Part shown: one piece after another, positions 8,458 to 17,152 of the stretch | Position numbering within the stretch: position 1 is the first letter of the stretch | How the letters are laid out: each line of letters begins with the position of its first letter | DNA from: JB111 sp049856175 | GTDB taxonomy: Bacteria; Actinomycetota; Actinomycetes; Actinomycetales; Actinomycetaceae | Assembly: GCF_049856175.1 (NCBI RefSeq) | Contig: NZ_JBNDNA010000003.1 | Span: 186,001 to 250,000, forward strand | Direction of reading: 5' to 3' | Length of the DNA: 64,000 nt | Position numbers and translations under genes: made by a program | The notes under the pieces: generated by a model | What the model saw: the letters and a program-made list of their open reading frames with translations, nothing else | Database searches by the model: none | What the model was told of the DNA's origin: nothing

Positions 8458-9738
8458 ATGAGCGACCACCGCAGTTCCGAGAACCCGCCCCGCACACGGG
8501 TCGTCGTCGTCGGGGGCGGGATCGGCGGCATGGCCACGGCACTCATGCTCGGCCGCGCCGGGGTGAGCGTGACGGTGCTCGAGCAGGCCCCGGAGTTCGG
8601 GGAGGTCGGCGCCGGGATCCAGCTCGCCCCCAACATCACGCGCATGCTCGACGAGGTCGGCGTGCTCGAGCACATCCTGCCCCTCGCCGTCGTGCCGAAC
8701 CGGCTCGTCTTCCGCAACGCGGTCTCCGGCGCCGAGCTCACGCACCTCGACCTCGCCGACGCCCGCGCCCGGTACGGCGGGCCCTACATCGTCCTGCACC
8801 GCAGCGACCTGCACTTCGCGCTGGTGGACGCGGCACGTGCGCTCGACACCGTCGCCCTGCACACGAGCGCCGCGGTCGACCACGTCGAGCACGACGAGCA
8901 CGGTGCGACGGCGGTGACGACCGACGGGCGCCGGTTCACCGGCGACGTGCTCGTGGGCGCCGACGGCGTGCGCTCTGTGGTGCGCGGTCTGCTCAGCGAC
9001 GACGAGCCCGTCCCGTCGGGCTACGTCGCCTACCGCGGCGCCGTGCCCCTCGACGACGCCCCCGCGCACCTCGCGCTCGACGACGTCAACGTCTGGCTGG
9101 GCCCGGGGTGCCACCTCGTGCAGTACCCCGTGCGTGCCGGCGAGCTCTACAACCAGGTCGCGGTCTTCCGCAGCCAGGAGTACCTCGACGGCAAGGAGGA
9201 CTGGGGGACGCCCGAGGAGCTCGACGCGACCTATGCCGACCTCGCGGAGCCCGTGAGCGGCGCGATCCCCTCGCTCGGCCGGGTCAACCGGTGGCCGATG
9301 TCGGACCGCGAGCCGTTACGACGGTGGACGACCGGACGCGTGACCCTCCTGGGCGACGCCGCCCACGCGATGCTGCAGTACCTCGCGCAGGGAGCCGGGC
9401 AGTCGCTCCTCGACGGCGCCTCGCTCACGCGTCACCTCGCCGCGATCGAGGGGGAGTGGACGGGCGACGCCGTGGCCGCCGCGCTCGCCGCCTACGAGTC
9501 CGACCGGGTCGCCGCTGCGGGGGCGACCCAGACGGTCGGCCGAGTGTGGGGCGACATCTGGCACGTCGAGGACCCGGTCGCCGTGCTCCTGCGCGACCAC
9601 GCCTTCAGCAACCGCGAGATCACCGACTACTCGCTCGTCGACTGGCTGTACGGCCCCGTCGTCGGCGAGGACGACGTGCCGCCGCCGCCCCTGCCCGCCG
9701 CCTACCCGGACAGCGACACCGCGCCGACGGGCGCCTGA
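8458..9738 (+). CDS. FAD-dependent 3-hydroxybenzoate 6-hydroxylase (predicted)
   Basis: A 426-residue flavoprotein aromatic hydroxylase. Class A features are visible: GGGIGG (about 19-24) for FAD, the DG segment VLVGADGVRSVVR (about 165-178), and the GD segment TLLGDAAHA (about 296-304), with the QGAGQSLLDG motif after it. These enzymes use NAD(P)H and oxygen to hydroxylate monoaromatic acids. Gentisate dioxygenase lies directly downstream, so the product should be gentisate; 3-hydroxybenzoate is the likelier substrate because the regulator and gene set match the Corynebacterium gen/nag cluster, though salicylate 5-hydroxylation is not excluded. GAGGAGG precedes the ATG at 8458. Confidence 0.8.
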   Translation: MSDHRSSENPPRTRVVVVGGGIGGMATALMLGRAGVSVTVLEQAPEFGEVGAGIQLAPNITRMLDEVGVLEHILPLAVVPNRLVFRNAVSGAELTHLDLADARARYGGPYIVLHRSDLHFALVDAARALDTVALHTSAAVDHVEHDEHGATAVTTDGRRFTGDVLVGADGVRSVVRGLLSDDEPVPSGYVAYRGAVPLDDAPAHLALDDVNVWLGPGCHLVQYPVRAGELYNQVAVFRSQEYLDGKEDWGTPEELDATYADLAEPVSGAIPSLGRVNRWPMSDREPLRRWTTGRVTLLGDAAHAMLQYLAQGAGQSLLDGASLTRHLAAIEGEWTGDAVAAALAAYESDRVAAAGATQTVGRVWGDIWHVEDPVAVLLRDHAFSNREITDYSLVDWLYGPVVGEDDVPPPPLPAAYPDSDTAPTGA

Positions 9739-9765
9739 GAGACCGACCAGCGAAGGAGACCTGTC

Positions 9766-10875
9766 ATGACCATCGAGCAGCAGGACCACGCCTCGACCGA
9801 GAACGCCATGGCCCCGGAGGACACGCCGGAGCTGCGTCAGCTGTACGCGGACTTCGAGAAGGAGAACCTCATCCCGCTGTGGACGCAGCTGGACGAGCTC
9901 ATGCCGATGCACCCGGCCCCGAAGGCCGTGCCGCACGTGTGGCGGTGGAGCAACCTGCTCCCGCTCGCGCAGCGCTCGGGCGACCTCGTGCCCGTGGGGC
10001 GCGGCGGCGAGCGGCGCGCGATCGCCCTGTCCAACCCCGGCCTGCCGGGCAACGCCTACATCTCGCCGACCCTGTGGGCGGCGATCCAGTACCTCGGCCC
10101 CAAGGAGACGGCGCCCGAGCACCGGCACTCCCAGAACGCGTTCCGGTTCGTCGTCGAGGGCGAGGGGGTGTGGACCGTCGTCAACGGTGATCCCGTGCGC
10201 ATGTCGCGCGGGGACTTCCTGCTCACCCCGGGCTGGAACTTCCACGGGCACCACAACGAGACCGACCAGCCGATGGCCTGGATCGACGGACTGGACATCC
10301 CGTTCTCGCACTACACCGACGTCGGCTTCTTCGAGTTCGGCTCCGAGCGGGTCACGGACTACGCGACGCCGAACTTCTCGCGCGGCGAGCGCCTGTGGAC
10401 CCACCCGGGCCTGCGCCCGCTGTCGGGCCTGCAGGACACCGTGTCCTCCCCGATCGGCGCCTACCGCTGGGAGCACACCGACCGGGCGCTCACCGAGCAG
10501 CTCCTGCTGGAGTCCGAGGGGCAGCCGGCCACGGTCGAGCAGGGCCACGCGGCGATCCGCTACGTCAACCCGACCACCGGCGGCGACGTCATGCCGACCA
10601 TCCGCGCCGAGTTCCACCGCCTCCGCGCGGGCGCGGTCACCCAGGGCCGCCGAGAGGTCGGCTCGACGGTGTTCCAGGTGTTCGAGGGCACCGGCCAGGT
10701 CGTGCTCGACGGCACGGAGCACTCCCTGGCCACGGGGGACATGTTCGTCGTCCCGTCCTGGGTGGAGTGGTCGCTGCAGGCGGAGTCGCGGTTCGACCTC
10801 TTCCGGTTCTCGGACGCGCCGATCATGGAGCGCCTGCACTTCGCCCGCACCAAGCTCGAGGGGGGTGCCCGATGA
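9766..10875 (+). CDS. Gentisate 1,2-dioxygenase
   Basis: The 369-residue bicupin iron enzyme opens the gentisate ring to maleylpyruvate. Cupin 1 holds the metal ligands: APEHRHSQNAFRF (His119, His121) and WNFHGHHNE (His160). The second cupin (about 280-350) lacks such a set, as is normal for this family. Length and motif order are typical. A GAAGGAG site lies upstream of the ATG at 9766, 27 bases after the hydroxylase stop. It is the second gene of the operon and its stop overlaps the next start by four bases. Confidence 0.9.
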   Translation: MTIEQQDHASTENAMAPEDTPELRQLYADFEKENLIPLWTQLDELMPMHPAPKAVPHVWRWSNLLPLAQRSGDLVPVGRGGERRAIALSNPGLPGNAYISPTLWAAIQYLGPKETAPEHRHSQNAFRFVVEGEGVWTVVNGDPVRMSRGDFLLTPGWNFHGHHNETDQPMAWIDGLDIPFSHYTDVGFFEFGSERVTDYATPNFSRGERLWTHPGLRPLSGLQDTVSSPIGAYRWEHTDRALTEQLLLESEGQPATVEQGHAAIRYVNPTTGGDVMPTIRAEFHRLRAGAVTQGRREVGSTVFQVFEGTGQVVLDGTEHSLATGDMFVVPSWVEWSLQAESRFDLFRFSDAPIMERLHFARTKLEGGAR

Positions 10876-11690
10876 GGCTCGCCACGCTGCGCCGCGGGGG
10901 CGGGACGTTCGTCGCCCGGGTCGAGGGCGACGTCGGCATCGAGGTTCCCGGCTACGGGGACGTCGCCCACCTCCTGCGCGGGGGCGGGCTCGCCGAGGCC
11001 GCCACCGCCGACGGGGAGCGCCACGACCTCACCGGCGCCGACCTCGCCGCGGTCGTCACCACGCCGGGCAAGGTCGTGTGCGTCGGGCTGAACTACCGCA
11101 ACCACATCCTCGAGATGGGTCGCGACCTCCCGGAGTACCCGACCCTGTTCACGAAGTACGCCGACGCGCTGATCGGCCCCTACGACGACATCGTCCTGCC
11201 GACCGAGTCGCCGGCGGTGGACTGGGAGGGCGAGCTCGCCGTCGTCGTCGGCACGCCCGTGCGGCGGGTCGACGAGGAGGAGGCGGCCGCGGCCATCGCC
11301 GGCTACACGGTGGCCAACGACATCACGATGCGCGACTGGCAGTACCGCACCACCCAGTGGTTCCAGGGCAAGGCCTGGGAGGCCTCGACGCCGGTGGGCC
11401 CGCACCTCGTCACGCCCGACGAGCTCACCGCGGGAGCCGAGCTGGTCACCCGCCTCGACGGCCGCGAGATGCAGCGCACCCCGGTCGACGACCTCGTGTT
11501 CGGCCCCGCCGCGCTGATCTCCTACATCTCGACGATCTTCACGCTGAACCCGGGCGACCTCGTCCTCACCGGCACCCCCGGCGGCGTCGGCCACGCCCGC
11601 AAGCCCGGTGTGTACATCGAGGCCGGCCAGCGGGTCACCGTGACGATCGACGGCGTCGGCGAGGTCGCCAACCAGGCGGTGCGTGCATGA
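10872..11690 (+). CDS. Fumarylpyruvate hydrolase (FAA hydrolase family)
   Basis: The 272-residue protein should cleave fumarylpyruvate to fumarate and pyruvate, the last step of the gentisate route. The fumarylacetoacetase fold is recognised by the N-terminal cap, VVCVGLNYRNHILEMG (about 70-85), the metal-binding WEGELAVVVG (Glu pair, about 118-127), ANDITMRDWQ (about 148-157) and the C-terminal GDLVLTGTPGGVGHAR. ATG 10872 overlaps the dioxygenase stop (ATGA), so translation is coupled. Confidence 0.88.
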   Translation: MRLATLRRGGGTFVARVEGDVGIEVPGYGDVAHLLRGGGLAEAATADGERHDLTGADLAAVVTTPGKVVCVGLNYRNHILEMGRDLPEYPTLFTKYADALIGPYDDIVLPTESPAVDWEGELAVVVGTPVRRVDEEEAAAAIAGYTVANDITMRDWQYRTTQWFQGKAWEASTPVGPHLVTPDELTAGAELVTRLDGREMQRTPVDDLVFGPAALISYISTIFTLNPGDLVLTGTPGGVGHARKPGVYIEAGQRVTVTIDGVGEVANQAVRA

Positions 11691-12460
11691 CCACCCCCTA
11701 CGACGAGGCCGCCCTCCAGGAGCTCAGGGAGCGCCAGGGCTCCGGCGCCCGCTACGACGCCGAGGAGGCCCCGAAGCAGGAGCTGGGCTGGGCCAGGTCC
11801 GGCACCGCGTACTTCCTGCGCAAGCTGCGCGAGCTGACCGACGACGAGCTGGACGGCCCGAGCCTGCTCGGCTGGACCCGGCGCGAGCTGATCGCGCACG
11901 TGGGCTACAACGCGCGCGCCCTCACCCGGTTGACGGAGTGGGCCCGCACCGGCGTCGAGACGCCGATGTACGCCCCGGGGCAGCGCGACGCCGAGATCGA
12001 GCTCGGCGCCACCCTGCCGCCGGTCGCGCTGCGCCACCTCATCGACCACTCCGCCGTGCACCTGAACGTGGAGTGGCGCGACCTCACGGACGAGCAGTGG
12101 GACCACGAGGTCGTCACCGCCCAGGGCCGGACGGTCCCGGTGCGGGAGACCGCCTGGATGCGTACGCGCGAGGTCTGGATCCACGCCGTCGATCTCGACA
12201 ACCACGGGTCCTACCGCGACTTCCCGCCGGAGCTGCTCGACCGCCTCTCCGGGGACGTCCTCGCGGTGTGGGATCGCAAGGGGACCACCCCCGACGTCGT
12301 GCTGGACCCGACCGACCGGCCCGGGCAGACCGTGGTCGGCGCGGGCGGCCGCCGGGTCGCCGGCGCCCAGGCCGACCTCGTGCGGTGGGTGACCGGACGC
12401 GGCGCGCTGCGCCTGGACGCCGAGGGCGACCAGGTCCCGGAGCTGCCCCCGTGGCTGTAG
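11687..12460 (+). CDS. Mycothiol-dependent maleylpyruvate isomerase
   Basis: The 257-residue DinB-like four-helix protein isomerises maleylpyruvate to fumarylpyruvate using mycothiol and zinc. The zinc ligands known from the Corynebacterium enzyme (His, Glu, His) align with His71 (LIAHVGYNAR) and Glu162/His166 (REVWIHAVDL), with the expected E-x3-H spacing. A C-terminal SCP-like domain follows (about 180-257). ATG 11687 overlaps the hydrolase stop. Together the four genes convert 3-hydroxybenzoate to fumarate and pyruvate, and the mycothiol requirement places the organism among the actinobacteria. Confidence 0.9.
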   Translation: MTTPYDEAALQELRERQGSGARYDAEEAPKQELGWARSGTAYFLRKLRELTDDELDGPSLLGWTRRELIAHVGYNARALTRLTEWARTGVETPMYAPGQRDAEIELGATLPPVALRHLIDHSAVHLNVEWRDLTDEQWDHEVVTAQGRTVPVRETAWMRTREVWIHAVDLDNHGSYRDFPPELLDRLSGDVLAVWDRKGTTPDVVLDPTDRPGQTVVGAGGRRVAGAQADLVRWVTGRGALRLDAEGDQVPELPPWL

Positions 12461-12477
12461 TGCACACGGCGCGTTCG

Positions 12478-12483
12478 TATGAT
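12478..12483 (+). promoter_or_regulatory. -10 box (TATGAT) for the universal stress gene
   Basis: TATGAT is a five-of-six match to consensus, 55 bases upstream of the ATG at 12539. No good -35 box is visible at 16-18 bases upstream. It implies that the stress gene has its own promoter and is not simply the last gene of the gentisate operon. Confidence 0.5.
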
Positions 12484-12538
12484 GTGACGAGCCTCGGCGA
12501 AGTCGCCGGGCACAGGCCCCAGCGAGAGGAGTCCGCCC

Positions 12539-12946
12539 ATGTCGATCGTCGTGGGATACGTACCGACCCCGGAGGGGCGCTCCGCCCTGCGACGTGCGGC
12601 TGCCGAGGCGAAGCTGCGTCAGTCCAAGCTCATCGTCGTCAACTCCCAGCACGGCGGGCGAACGTGGGACCCGGAGGAGTCCGTCCGGTTCGAGGACGAC
12701 CTCGCCCGGGTGCGCACGGAGCTCGAGGCGGAGGGTGTGGACCACGAGCTGCGCACGCTCATCAGGGGACAGGACCCGGCCGACGACCTCGTCGAGGTCG
12801 CGAGCCAGGAGAACGCCGACTTCATCGTCATCGGCCTGCGCCGACGTTCGCAGGTGGGCAAGCTCCTGCTCGGGTCCAACGCCCAGCAGATCCTCATGAA
12901 GGCCGACGTCCCCGTGCTCGCGGTCAAGGGCGCGCCCACGGACTGA
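12539..12946 (+). CDS. Universal stress protein, single domain
   Basis: The 135-residue UspA-fold protein begins MSIVVGYVPTPEGRSALRRA. The C-terminal half carries a nucleotide-binding pattern GLRRRSQVGKLLLGSNAQQI (about residues 99-118), near the G-2x-G-9x-G(S/T) motif of ATP-binding members. Such proteins modulate survival under stress; the partner is unknown. A GAGAGGAG site precedes the ATG. It lies directly after the gentisate operon but seems to have its own promoter. Confidence 0.88.
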   Translation: MSIVVGYVPTPEGRSALRRAAAEAKLRQSKLIVVNSQHGGRTWDPEESVRFEDDLARVRTELEAEGVDHELRTLIRGQDPADDLVEVASQENADFIVIGLRRRSQVGKLLLGSNAQQILMKADVPVLAVKGAPTD

Positions 12947-13077
12947 CGCCCCCGGGCGGCCGGCGCGAGGGGGCGTACGACGGCATCCGGTCGGCGGGCG
13001 GGCGTGCGTGCCCGAACCGCTACAGTCGGCCGGGCCGATCACGCTCGGCAGTTCCACGAACGAAGGAGTTCATTCGC

Positions 13078-13167
13078 ATGCGTGCCATCCCCTCGCGGAA
13101 CGCCGGGGCCCTGACCGGCCCCGTGCGGCCCGTACGTCCCCCCGGTGGAAGGGGTGATCGATCATGA
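13078..13167 (+). CDS. Small ORF (29 codons) coupled to the ABC permease
   Basis: A strong AAGGAG (13063-13068) lies nine bases before the ATG at 13078, and the stop overlaps the permease start as ATGA (13164-13167). A TACAGT -10 box sits at 13021-13026. The peptide begins MRAIPSRNAGALTGPVRP and is rich in Arg, Pro and Gly, with no signal peptide and no family I recognise. It may be a leader peptide controlling the importer, or the remnant of a deleted binding-protein gene, since that component is missing from this operon. Both readings are inference. Confidence 0.45.
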   Translation: MRAIPSRNAGALTGPVRPVRPPGGRGDRS

Positions 13168-13991
13168 CGGTCGTCGTCCCCGCCTCCGTGAAGCCGGCCC
13201 GACGACGCAAGGCGCGCGCGGCGCGCGAGAAGCGGATGCTCGGTGTTGCCGGGATCCTGCTGGTCATCGCCCTGGCCGAGCTCCTCCCGCGCACCGGGGT
13301 GGTCAACCCCCGGTTCCTGCCGCCGTTCTCGGAGTGGATCTCCTCGTTGGCCGAGCGCGTCCAGGGCGGCGAGTTCTGGTTCGCGCTGGGCGACACCCTG
13401 GTGACCTGGTTCCTCGGGCTGGCGATCGCGATGGTCGCGGGCACGGTGCTGGGGATGGTCATCGGCTCGATGCAGATCGTCAAGGACCTCACGCAGTCCA
13501 CGATCGAGTTCCTCCGGCCGATCCCGTCCGTGGCGCTGATCCCGCTGGTCGTGCTCACGCTCGGCACGGACCGGCCCTCGACGCTGCTCCTGGTGGTCTA
13601 CGCGTCGTTCTGGCAGGTGCTCCTGCAGGTGATGTACGGGGCCCAGGACGTCGACCCGGTCGCCCGTGACACGGCGCGGTCGTACAGGTTCCGGTGGTGG
13701 GTCCAGGCCTACCAGGTCGTGTGGCCCACCGCGCTGCCCTACGTCGTCACCGGATTCCGGCTGGCCGCGTCCGTGGCGCTGATCCTCACGATCACCGGTG
13801 AGCTGATCATCGGCACGCCGGGCCTGGGCAAGCTCATCTCGGTCGCGCAGCAGTCCGGGGCGGTGGCGTCGATGTACGGGCTGATCCTGGTCACCGGGCT
13901 CCTCGGGGTCTGCGTCAACCTGCTGGCCCGGGCGGTCGAGAAGCGGCTGCTCTTCTGGCACACCTCGGTCCGACGGGAGGCGAACGGCTGA
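13164..13991 (+). CDS. ABC transporter permease, NitT/TauT type (1)
   Basis: The 275-residue inner-membrane permease has about six hydrophobic helices and the EAA loop of the SsuC/TauC family (AQDVDPVARDTARSYRFRWW, about residues 160-179, followed by WPTALPYVVTGFRLA). The N-terminus is basic and cytoplasmic. Start ATG 13164 is coupled to the small upstream ORF and its stop overlaps the next permease by one base. The substrate is unknown: relatives carry nitrate, sulfonates, pyrimidines, or aromatic acids such as phthalate, and the gentisate operon upstream makes an aromatic acid possible. Confidence 0.85.
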   Translation: MTVVVPASVKPARRRKARAAREKRMLGVAGILLVIALAELLPRTGVVNPRFLPPFSEWISSLAERVQGGEFWFALGDTLVTWFLGLAIAMVAGTVLGMVIGSMQIVKDLTQSTIEFLRPIPSVALIPLVVLTLGTDRPSTLLLVVYASFWQVLLQVMYGAQDVDPVARDTARSYRFRWWVQAYQVVWPTALPYVVTGFRLAASVALILTITGELIIGTPGLGKLISVAQQSGAVASMYGLILVTGLLGVCVNLLARAVEKRLLFWHTSVRREANG

Positions 13992-14869
13992 TGACCACGA
14001 CACCTGACGTGAGCACCGGCGCCCCGATGGGGGCCTCGGCACCGACCCCGCCGGCCAGGCGGCGGAAGAAGAAGGGTCGGCCGCTGTGGCTGAAGATCGT
14101 CATCGCGCTCGCGCTGCCGATCGCTCTCATCGCCGCCTGGTGGTTCCTCTCCGCGGGCTCCACGAACCCGTTCTTCCCGTCCCTGGAACGCATCATCAGC
14201 GAGTTCCGGCCGACGTGGCTCGACGAGCGCGGCACCGGTCGGCGCATCTTCACCGACGTGATCCCCTCGGTCGAGCGACTGCTCATCGGCTACGGGTTCG
14301 CCGTCGTCGTGGGCATCCTGCTGGGCATGATGATCGGGTCCTCGCCGAGGCTGCGGGCGTTCCTCGAGCCCACGCTGGAGTTCTTCCGGGCTATCCCGCC
14401 GCCGGTGCTGGTCCCGGTCCTCATGCTGTTCCTGGGCATCCGGGACCCGATGAAGATCTTCGTCATCGCGATGGGCTGCATGTGGCCGATCCTGCTCAAC
14501 ACCATCGAGGGCGTGCGCGGCGTGGACGAGCTGCTGCGTGACACCTCCCGCGTCTACCGGCTGCGGCCGCAGACGCGGATCGCCACGCTGCTCCTGCGCG
14601 GTGCGAGCCCGCAGATCATGGCCGGGGCACGGCAGGCGCTGTCGATCGGGATCATCCTCATGGTGATCTCGGAGATGTTCGCCGCGAACAACGGCCTCGG
14701 CTTCACCATCGTGCAGTTCCAGCGGAGCTTCGCGATCCCCCAGATGTGGACCGGCATCATCCTGCTCGGAGTCGTCGGCGTCATCCTGTCCCTGATCTTC
14801 CGTGTCGTCGAGCACTTCGTGCTGTCCTGGTACACCGGCCTGCGCCGGGCCCAGCGAGGAGGTAACTGA
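13991..14869 (+). CDS. ABC transporter permease, NitT/TauT type (2)
   Basis: A 292-residue paralog of the preceding permease, with a disordered Pro/Lys-rich N-terminus of about 32 residues, a first helix at about 33-53, and the EAA loop GVDELLRDTSRVYRLRPQTR (about 177-196). Two different permeases in one operon suggest a heterodimeric channel. It starts on the last base of the preceding gene's stop codon and ends on the first base of the ATPase start. Confidence 0.85.
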   Translation: MTTTPDVSTGAPMGASAPTPPARRRKKKGRPLWLKIVIALALPIALIAAWWFLSAGSTNPFFPSLERIISEFRPTWLDERGTGRRIFTDVIPSVERLLIGYGFAVVVGILLGMMIGSSPRLRAFLEPTLEFFRAIPPPVLVPVLMLFLGIRDPMKIFVIAMGCMWPILLNTIEGVRGVDELLRDTSRVYRLRPQTRIATLLLRGASPQIMAGARQALSIGIILMVISEMFAANNGLGFTIVQFQRSFAIPQMWTGIILLGVVGVILSLIFRVVEHFVLSWYTGLRRAQRGGN

Positions 14870-15825
14870 TGTCCACCCACCGCGCCGAACGCGGCACCGA
14901 GATCCTCACGGTGACCAACCTCAACAAGGTCTACGGCTCCGGCCCCGACGCCAACGAGGCGATCCGTGACATCTCCTTCTCGCTCAAGGCCGGCGAGATG
15001 GTCTGCATCGTCGGCCCGTCGGGCGCCGGCAAGACCACGCTCCTGCGGTCGATCGCAGGACTCCTGCCGCCCACCAGCGGGAACCTGGTCATGGAGGGCG
15101 ACACGATCAACGCCCCGCCCAAGGGCATGGCGGTCGTCTTCCAGGAGTACGCGCGCTCGCTGTTCCCGTGGCTGACGGTCTACAAGAACGTCGAGCTGCC
15201 GCTCAAGGAGCGGGGGATGCCCAAGGCGGAGCGCAAGGAGAAGGTCACCGCGGCCCTGGAGGCGGTCGGCCTGTCCGACGTGCCCCACTCCTACCCGTGG
15301 CAGCTCTCCGGCGGCATGCAGCAGCGCGTCGCCATCGCGCGCGCCGTGGCCTACGAGCCGCACGTGCTGCTGATGGACGAGCCGTTCGCGGCCGTGGACG
15401 CGCAGACCCGCGCCGACCTGGAGGACCTGGTCCGCGAGCTGTGGAGCAGGCTGGGCATGTCGCTGCTGTTCGTCACGCACGACATCGACGAGTCGATCTA
15501 CCTCGGCCAGCGTGTCCTGGTGCTCTCCCACCGGCCCACGATCATCCTCGAGGACGTCGTGGTCGACCTGCCCGACGAGCGTTCCCAGCTGGTCACCCGC
15601 AACGACCCGCGCTTCGCCGAGCTGCGCACGCACGTGCACACGCTCGTCCAGAAGGCCAAGAACGGGTACCGGGGCGAGGGGCAGGAGTACATCTACGCCG
15701 AGGGCCGCACCGCGGACCAGCAGGCCGCTGCCGACGCCGAGGCGCACGGGCACGGCACGACAGGGGGTCGTGGGGGCGCCCCGGCGAGCGTCCTCCCCGA
15801 CGGTCCGGGCGCCACAGGGTTCTGA
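14869..15825 (+). CDS. ABC transporter ATPase, NitT/TauT type
   Basis: The 318-residue ATPase drives the two permeases. Motifs are intact: Walker A GPSGAGKTTLL (about 46-56), Q-loop VVFQEYARSLFPW, signature LSGGMQQRVAIARA (about 146-159), Walker B HVLLMDEPFAAVD (about 165-177) and switch FVTHDIDESIYLG. After the core, about 60 residues of hydrophilic His/Gly-rich tail have no recognised function. A GAGGAGG-like site is embedded in the end of the preceding gene. No substrate-binding protein gene is present between the permeases and ATPase or on either side. Confidence 0.9.
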   Translation: MSTHRAERGTEILTVTNLNKVYGSGPDANEAIRDISFSLKAGEMVCIVGPSGAGKTTLLRSIAGLLPPTSGNLVMEGDTINAPPKGMAVVFQEYARSLFPWLTVYKNVELPLKERGMPKAERKEKVTAALEAVGLSDVPHSYPWQLSGGMQQRVAIARAVAYEPHVLLMDEPFAAVDAQTRADLEDLVRELWSRLGMSLLFVTHDIDESIYLGQRVLVLSHRPTIILEDVVVDLPDERSQLVTRNDPRFAELRTHVHTLVQKAKNGYRGEGQEYIYAEGRTADQQAAADAEAHGHGTTGGRGGAPASVLPDGPGATGF

Positions 15826-15858
15826 CGGTATGGAACCCGCCACCGTGAACGTCGCCGG

Positions 15859-17142
15859 GTGAAGCCCCGGGACCGCTCCAGCCGCAGGCCCGCCCCCTCC
15901 GGGGCGGGCCTCGGTCTGTTCGTCGCCGCGGTCCTCGTCATCGGGCTCAACCAGCGCCCGGCGATCACGTCGATCCCGCCGGTCCAGGACCGGGTGGCGG
16001 CCGACCTCGGCATGGGACCTGCGCTCACCGGCGCCCTGACGTCCGTCCCGCTGGTGTGCTTCGCCCTTGTCGGGCTCGTCGTCCCGGCCCTCGTCCGCCG
16101 GTTCGGCACCGACCGGACGATGCTCGGCGGGCTGGTACTTCTCGCGGTCGCGGCTGCCGTCCGACCGTGGAGCGGCGTCGTGCTGCTGTTCGCCGGCACC
16201 GTCGCGGTCGGAGCCGCGATCACCGTGGCCAACGTGCTGCAGCCGGTGGTGGTCCGTCGCGACGCGTCCGCCCGGGTCGGCACGCTCATGCCGCTCTCGA
16301 CCGCCTCGCTGTCGCTGGGCGCGGCACTCTCCTCGCTCGTGGCCGTCGACGCCGAGCAGCTGCTCGGGTGGCGGACCACGCTGGCCGTGGTGGCGGTGCC
16401 GGCGCTGCTGGCCACGGTGCTGTGGCTGCTGCGCATGCGTGCCGCACGGGCGGACCGCGGGGGAGGCGCGGACAGCGCGGGGGCAGCGCTCGACGTGCTG
16501 CCGCGTGCGGTGCCGGCGGCCGGCGCCCGGCGGCGAACGCCCTGGGCCGAGGGCTCCGCCTGGTGGCTCGCGGCGTACTTCGGGGCCCAGTCCGCGCTCT
16601 TCTACGTGGCGGCCGCGTGGCTGCCCGCGATCCTCGCCGACCGGGCGGGGGCCACCCGGGCCGAGGGCGGGGTCGCGCTCAGCATCTTCTTCCTGGTCGG
16701 GATCGTCGGGTCGCTCACCAGCCCGCTGATCGCCCGGGCGCTCGGGAGCTACCGGCGGGTCTCGCCCCTCCCGGGGGCGATGTGGATCCTCGCCTCGCTG
16801 GGGCTGCTGCTCGCGCCCCAGCTCTGGCCGCTGTGGGTGGTGATCGCCGGAACCGGCCAGGGGGTCGGCATCAGCACCGCGCTCACCCTCGTCGCGGTAC
16901 GGCCGGTCGACGCCGACCACGGCCGGAGCGTGTCCGCCATGGTCCAGTCCGTCGCCTACGCGCTCGCTGCCCTCGGCCCGATCGCCCTGGGCGCGATCTT
17001 CGGACTCTCCGGCGACTGGCTCCCCGGCAGCCTGGTCATCCTCGGGATCGCCGTCGCCCTCGTGGCCATGGGCCTGCCGGCGGCCGCGCCGCACCCGTTG
17101 GGTCTGCCCCGCGGGCACCGGACGGACGACTCGGGTACCTAG
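15859..17142 (+). CDS. MFS transporter, CynX/NimT type
   Basis: The 427-residue protein has twelve hydrophobic segments. The early LNQRPAITSIPPVQDRV (about 31-47) is the loop typical of CynX/NimT (cyanate or 2-nitroimidazole related) carriers. The GTG at 15859 follows the ATPase stop by 33 bases, so it may belong to the same transcript. The substrate is unknown; small organic anions are plausible. Its stop lies ten bases from the stop of the convergent gene, with two CCTAGG palindromes in the junction. Confidence 0.78.
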   Translation: MKPRDRSSRRPAPSGAGLGLFVAAVLVIGLNQRPAITSIPPVQDRVAADLGMGPALTGALTSVPLVCFALVGLVVPALVRRFGTDRTMLGGLVLLAVAAAVRPWSGVVLLFAGTVAVGAAITVANVLQPVVVRRDASARVGTLMPLSTASLSLGAALSSLVAVDAEQLLGWRTTLAVVAVPALLATVLWLLRMRAARADRGGGADSAGAALDVLPRAVPAAGARRRTPWAEGSAWWLAAYFGAQSALFYVAAAWLPAILADRAGATRAEGGVALSIFFLVGIVGSLTSPLIARALGSYRRVSPLPGAMWILASLGLLLAPQLWPLWVVIAGTGQGVGISTALTLVAVRPVDADHGRSVSAMVQSVAYALAALGPIALGAIFGLSGDWLPGSLVILGIAVALVAMGLPAAAPHPLGLPRGHRTDDSGT

Positions 17143-17152
17143 GAGCGGCTAC

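Noticed and set aside
15830..15862. Ten-codon ORF (MEPATVNVAG) between ATPase and MFS genes
   Set aside because: It has no ribosome site and no family resemblance. Its stop overlaps the MFS start, but the length and content give no support beyond chance.
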